From NCBI RefSeq assembly GCF_004216755.1, contig NZ_SGWZ01000004.1, forward strand, positions 272,158 through 336,157: DNA of 64,000 bases. Direction: 5' to 3'. The translations under genes and the position numbers were made by a program. Each line of letters starts with the position of its first letter. Positions within the stretch are counted from its first letter, which is position 1. The notes beneath the pieces were generated by a model. It was not told where the DNA came from. It did no database searches and saw only the letters and a list, made by a program, of their open reading frames with translations. Source of the stretch: Kerstersia gyiorum. Its GTDB lineage: Bacteria; Pseudomonadota; Gammaproteobacteria; Burkholderiales; Burkholderiaceae_B. Of the stretch, positions 60,786-64,000 are shown piece after piece.

Positions 60786-61185
60786 GTGGATGGGTGTTTT
60801 GGCGTAAATTACTTAGCGTGGTTGATGTGTGTGGCAAAACATGAAAATTTGTAATATTTTCTTTTTTTGTGTTGGTGATGCTGAAAGAAAATTGTCATTT
60901 TTTGACAGGCGCTACTGTTTAGCAGATAAGGCTGGATTATCAGTCTGAGGCTTAAAATTCGCGTAAATCAAGGGTTTGAGCGATGCTGGTGGCTGTATAT
61001 TGACCTCGGGTAGTATGACTGTTTTGCATAAGTGCCACGTCTGGGGGGGCACGTTTGCCCACGATCTGCAAAGCGTTGGCTACTTTGTACTACCCACTAG
61101 TTGTCTTCGCTCTGGCTGTGAAATAATAGCAACGATTTTTTCTTGCTGATAACTTTAGAAATACATGAATTGGGGGATGCCTGAC
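60786..61185 (+). other. Divergent upstream region of GT4 gene and wza
   Basis: 400 bases without a gene. TTGACA (60902-60907) with GATAAG 17 bases on (60925-60930) is a weak promoter candidate for wza, implying a leader of about 250 bases. GGGCACGTTTGCCC near 61047-61060 can form a small stem. The first part is AT-rich and would hold the GT4 promoter. Confidence 0.35.
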
Positions 61186-62307
61186 ATGGCAAAAACGCTG
61201 AAGCTGGCTGCGCTGCTGCCGGTTGCGTTGTTGAGTGCTTGCACTGGTATGTATATAGGCGTGCAGGCGCCGGAGCAGGCGCAGGAAGCTGAGTTGACCA
61301 GCGAAGATATTGCGTCCAGGGCGGATATTCACAGTATCAACGCGCAGTCGTTGGCAGAACTCCTCGCGGCTCAGCGCGCCTCCGCAGCCAGGCAACGGCA
61401 GCAGGTTGTCTCGGGGCAACAGGAGCAGGGCTCTGGCTATCAGTATCTTTTGGCTCCTCAGGACGTGCTGAATATTACGGTTTGGAACCATCCTGAGCTG
61501 AATAATCCTGCGGGGCAGCTGAGCAGCGATCTGGCTGGCCGGCCCATCAATGACGACGGTTATTTCTTTTACCCTTATGTCGGGCGCATCAAGGCAGCCG
61601 GCCGCACGCCAGCCCAGATTCGCACGGAACTGACCCAAAAGTTGACGCGCTACCTGACTGAGCCGCAGGTTGATGTGTCAGTGCTTAGCTATCGTGGCCG
61701 CAGGGCGTTTGCTTCTGGAGAGCTGAAAAGCCCAGGGCCCAGGCCGATTACGGATGTGCCTTTGCGCGTGACGGATCTGGTTGCGCAATCCGGTGGCTTG
61801 ACCGAGAAGGCCGACCTGAGAAATGCCATCCTGACGCGCAAAGGGGTGGCGCAGCCGTTGGATCTTTATGCCCTGTACTATGAGGGCGACCTGGGACAGG
61901 ATGTGCTGTTGCAGGAAGGTGATATTGTCACGGTCCCTGAACGCCGTTTTGATAAGGTTTTTGTCTTAGGCGAGGTGCTCGCTCCTCAGTCGAAGATCAT
62001 GCCGCTGGGGCGTTATACCTTGTCTGAAGCGCTCAGCGATGCGGGTGGTCTGAACCAGACCACTTCCAATGCGGCGCAGGTGTATGTGTTGCGCGGTACG
62101 GATACCGGCCGTCCGCAGATATGGCATCTGAATGCCAAGGCGCCAGATGCTCTGATTCTGGCGGATAGTTTCGAATTGAAACCACGCGATGTAGTGTTTG
62201 TTGACCCGGCAGCAGTCACGCGCTGGTCTCGTGTGCTGAATCAGATTCTGCCCACGTCTACCTTCCTGGTGACGGGCGCAAAAAATATCAATGACATCAG
62301 CAATTAA
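61186..62307 (+). CDS. wza: Wza-like polysaccharide export lipoprotein
   Basis: About 373 residues. Lipoprotein signal MAKTLKLAALLPVALLSACTG with lipobox LSAC, then the Poly_export domain (YLLAPQDVLNITVWNHPELN, YFFYPYVGRIKAAGRTPAQIR, YLTEPQVDVSVLSYRGR) and SLBB-like domains (VTDLVAQSGGLTEKADLRNAIL, RYTLSEALSDAGGLNQTTSNAAQVYVLRG). It forms the outer-membrane pore for capsule or exopolysaccharide. The ATG at 61186 is preferred to 61165 because the signal peptide and a G-rich ribosome site fit. wzc follows 22 bases after. Confidence 0.92.
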   Translation: MAKTLKLAALLPVALLSACTGMYIGVQAPEQAQEAELTSEDIASRADIHSINAQSLAELLAAQRASAARQRQQVVSGQQEQGSGYQYLLAPQDVLNITVWNHPELNNPAGQLSSDLAGRPINDDGYFFYPYVGRIKAAGRTPAQIRTELTQKLTRYLTEPQVDVSVLSYRGRRAFASGELKSPGPRPITDVPLRVTDLVAQSGGLTEKADLRNAILTRKGVAQPLDLYALYYEGDLGQDVLLQEGDIVTVPERRFDKVFVLGEVLAPQSKIMPLGRYTLSEALSDAGGLNQTTSNAAQVYVLRGTDTGRPQIWHLNAKAPDALILADSFELKPRDVVFVDPAAVTRWSRVLNQILPTSTFLVTGAKNINDISN

Positions 62308-62329
62308 TTTTCCAGCCTAGACGTTTCCA

Positions 62330-64000
62330 ATGACTGACTCAAAAAATGTTCGTACCGATGTCGGCGGTTCCGATGAAATCAGCCTGGGTGAGATTTTTAA
62401 TGCGCTGTTGCAGCGTTGGGTCTTGATTGCCAGTATTTTTGTTGCAGTGCTTGTCATCGGCGTGGCTTATGCGCTTTTGGCCAGGCCGGTCTACCAGGCA
62501 GACGCGCTGATTCAGGTGGAAGACCAAAAGGGCTCGGCGCTTAGCGGGCTGTCTCAACTGTCGGAGTTTATCGGTGTTCAGCAGAGCTCCGTGTCCGGAG
62601 AGCTCGAAATTCTGCGCTCTCGTGAAGTATTGATGAAGGCGGTGCAGGGGACGCGTGCGGATTTGCTGGTCGAGGTGGATAACCGGTTTCCCTTGATTGG
62701 TGAATGGTTTGCGCGACGCTACTCTGATGATGGCGTGGCTGCGCCTAAATTGGGTTTAAGCGGCTATGCCTGGGGGGGAGAGCAGATAGATGTCGCAGAA
62801 TTCAATGTTCCTTCGGGGGCTTGGGAACAGCCTTTTTTTGTTATCGCCTCAGAGAATGGCTTTACCTTGGTTGATGAGGAAGGCAATGGGCTGGCAGAAG
62901 GTGCAGTGGGCGAGCGAGTTAATTTTTCCATTAATGGCCAGGATGCGACGCTTGCGCTGAAAGTGCTGCAGGCTCGTCCTGGAACTAGGTTTCTAGTACA
63001 GAAAAATTCTCCTTATGAAACTGCCGAGCAGATACGTCAGCAATTGTCTGCGACCGAAGCCGGCAAGCAAAGCAACGTCATTCGCCTCCGCTACGAAGCC
63101 TACGACCAACAGTTTGCGCAAGACCTGGTCAATGCCATCGCTCGCGCCTATCTTGCCCAGAACGTTGAGCGTCGCAGCGCCGAGGCTCGCAGCAGCTTGC
63201 AGTTCCTGGAAACCCAGTTGCCCGAGCTCAAGCGGACTGTGGATTCCATGGAAGAGTCGCTCAGCAATTACCGCTCCAAGAGTGGCACGATTGCCATTAA
63301 CAAGGAAGCGGAAGGGCTGCTGCAGCAAGCCATCAGCCTGGAAAACAATCGCCTGGAACTGGAACTGAAGCGCGATGAGTTGTTGCAGCGTTTCAAGCCC
63401 GAGCATCCTTCGGTGAAGGCGATTCAGCAGCAGTTGGCTCAAGTGCAACAGGCGAGCAACCGGTTGAACAGCAGTATCGACAAGCTGCCGCAGGCACAAA
63501 AAGATCTGCTGCGCCTGGAACGCGATGCCAAGGTCAACACTGAGCTGTATATTTCCTTGTTGAATAATGCTCAGGAGTTGAAGATCGCAGAAGCGGGCAC
63601 CGTGGGTAACGTGCGGATCATCGACTTTGCTGTTCCGAATAACAAGCCCGTGGCGCCCAAGAAGGCCTTGATCGTTGCCGTTAGCGCAGTATTGGGTTTG
63701 ATGCTCGGTATCTTCGCTGCCCTGGTCATGCGTTTCCTGCGTCCTGCTATTCAGCGCAGCGAGCAGATCGAACAGGGAACTGGCCTGACGACCTACGTGA
63801 CGGTGCCGGAATCGGATACGCAGCGTCGTTTCCGTATCTCCACCCGGCGTTCGCGCAAGATGTTGCCTGGCGAAGCGGCCGGCGCCAACGTACTGGCTTT
63901 GTCGCAGCCGGATGATCCTGCGGTAGAAAGCCTGCGTTCGCTGCGTACCGGGCTGGCGTTCGCGTTGATGGGCGCGGAAGGCAAGGTACTGGTCATCACT
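62330..64000 (+). CDS. wzc: Wzc-like polysaccharide co-polymerase/tyrosine autokinase (partial)
   Basis: 557 codons are seen; the gene continues past the window end. It has an N-terminal Wzz domain (EISLGEIFNALLQRWVLIASIFVAVLVIGVAYALL as TM1), a long periplasmic coiled coil (about residues 240-390, with SAEARSSLQFLETQLPELKR), the GNVR-like RIIDFAVPNNKPVAPKKALIV and TM2 near residue 450. The cytoplasmic BY-kinase domain begins (ESLRSLRTGLAFALM); the Walker A motif would follow just beyond base 64000. It controls polymer length and export with Wza and needs cycles of tyrosine phosphorylation; the phosphatase gene may lie to the right. Confidence 0.92.
   Translation, partial: MTDSKNVRTDVGGSDEISLGEIFNALLQRWVLIASIFVAVLVIGVAYALLARPVYQADALIQVEDQKGSALSGLSQLSEFIGVQQSSVSGELEILRSREVLMKAVQGTRADLLVEVDNRFPLIGEWFARRYSDDGVAAPKLGLSGYAWGGEQIDVAEFNVPSGAWEQPFFVIASENGFTLVDEEGNGLAEGAVGERVNFSINGQDATLALKVLQARPGTRFLVQKNSPYETAEQIRQQLSATEAGKQSNVIRLRYEAYDQQFAQDLVNAIARAYLAQNVERRSAEARSSLQFLETQLPELKRTVDSMEESLSNYRSKSGTIAINKEAEGLLQQAISLENNRLELELKRDELLQRFKPEHPSVKAIQQQLAQVQQASNRLNSSIDKLPQAQKDLLRLERDAKVNTELYISLLNNAQELKIAEAGTVGNVRIIDFAVPNNKPVAPKKALIVAVSAVLGLMLGIFAALVMRFLRPAIQRSEQIEQGTGLTTYVTVPESDTQRRFRISTRRSRKMLPGEAAGANVLALSQPDDPAVESLRSLRTGLAFALMGAEGKVLVIT

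Overview
The window looks like chromosomal DNA of a betaproteobacterium of the Alcaligenaceae (Bordetella/Achromobacter/Castellaniella type). This is inferred from high-GC coding DNA over the first 44 kb, TRAP transporters, a DUF934 gene behind a haem-type sulfite reductase, aat-bpt-pyrD gene order, a cyanide-insensitive cytochrome bd oxidase and a phasin. No rRNA, tRNA or CRISPR array was found.

Region 1 (1-7 kb): an XRE regulator divergent from a DHA2-type efflux pump, then a leftward TRAP transporter operon (dctP-dctQ-dctM) followed by a PanE-like reductase and a YdhR-like small protein. Region 2 (7-16 kb): a rightward catabolic island with an outer-membrane SphA/MetA-type channel, an SDR dehydrogenase, a StyA-like flavoprotein monooxygenase with its flavin reductase, and a phytoene-desaturase-like FAD enzyme. 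A leftward AraC/XylS-type regulator, a second flavin reductase and a signal-less substrate-binding-like protein follow. Two promoters in this island carry the same pair of XylS-like direct repeats with identical spacing, so they probably form one regulon. The gene set resembles indole/styrene oxidation clusters.

Region 3 (16-32.7 kb): mostly housekeeping genes (EI24 membrane protein, MoCF protein, IclR regulator, phasin, succinate/acetate CoA-transferase with a divergent LysR gene, pyrD, bpt, aat, NUDIX, a DUF4351-type nuclease-like protein). A sulfide-oxidation block lies inside it (sulfide:quinone oxidoreductase, DUF5368, AhpD-like, DsrE-like), preceded by decayed sulP and arsR genes that both have internal deletions. 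Region 4 (33-44 kb): an Mla-type lipid transport operon, a cioAB-type oxidase with an unusually long DUF2474 subunit and a coupled MocR regulator, and a sulfite reductase with its DUF934 partner.

Region 5 (44-64 kb): a polysaccharide locus. A leftward set encodes a bacillosamine-type pathway (DegT aminotransferase, CapD/PglF dehydratase, PglC-like sugar transferase, NeuD/PglD-like acyltransferase) ending in a 3-hydroxyacyl-CoA dehydrogenase. A rightward set begins with an EPS-associated MarR regulator and tviB-like dehydrogenase. It continues into very AT-rich genes (flippase, ugd, glycosyltransferase, polymerase, glycosyltransferase) and stops at a graveyard of IS3 and IS110 remnants. A leftward GT4 glycosyltransferase and the rightward export genes wza and wzc follow; wzc runs off the window end. 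The sharp base-composition drop at 51.5-57.3 kb marks an exchangeable, probably serotype-determining core.
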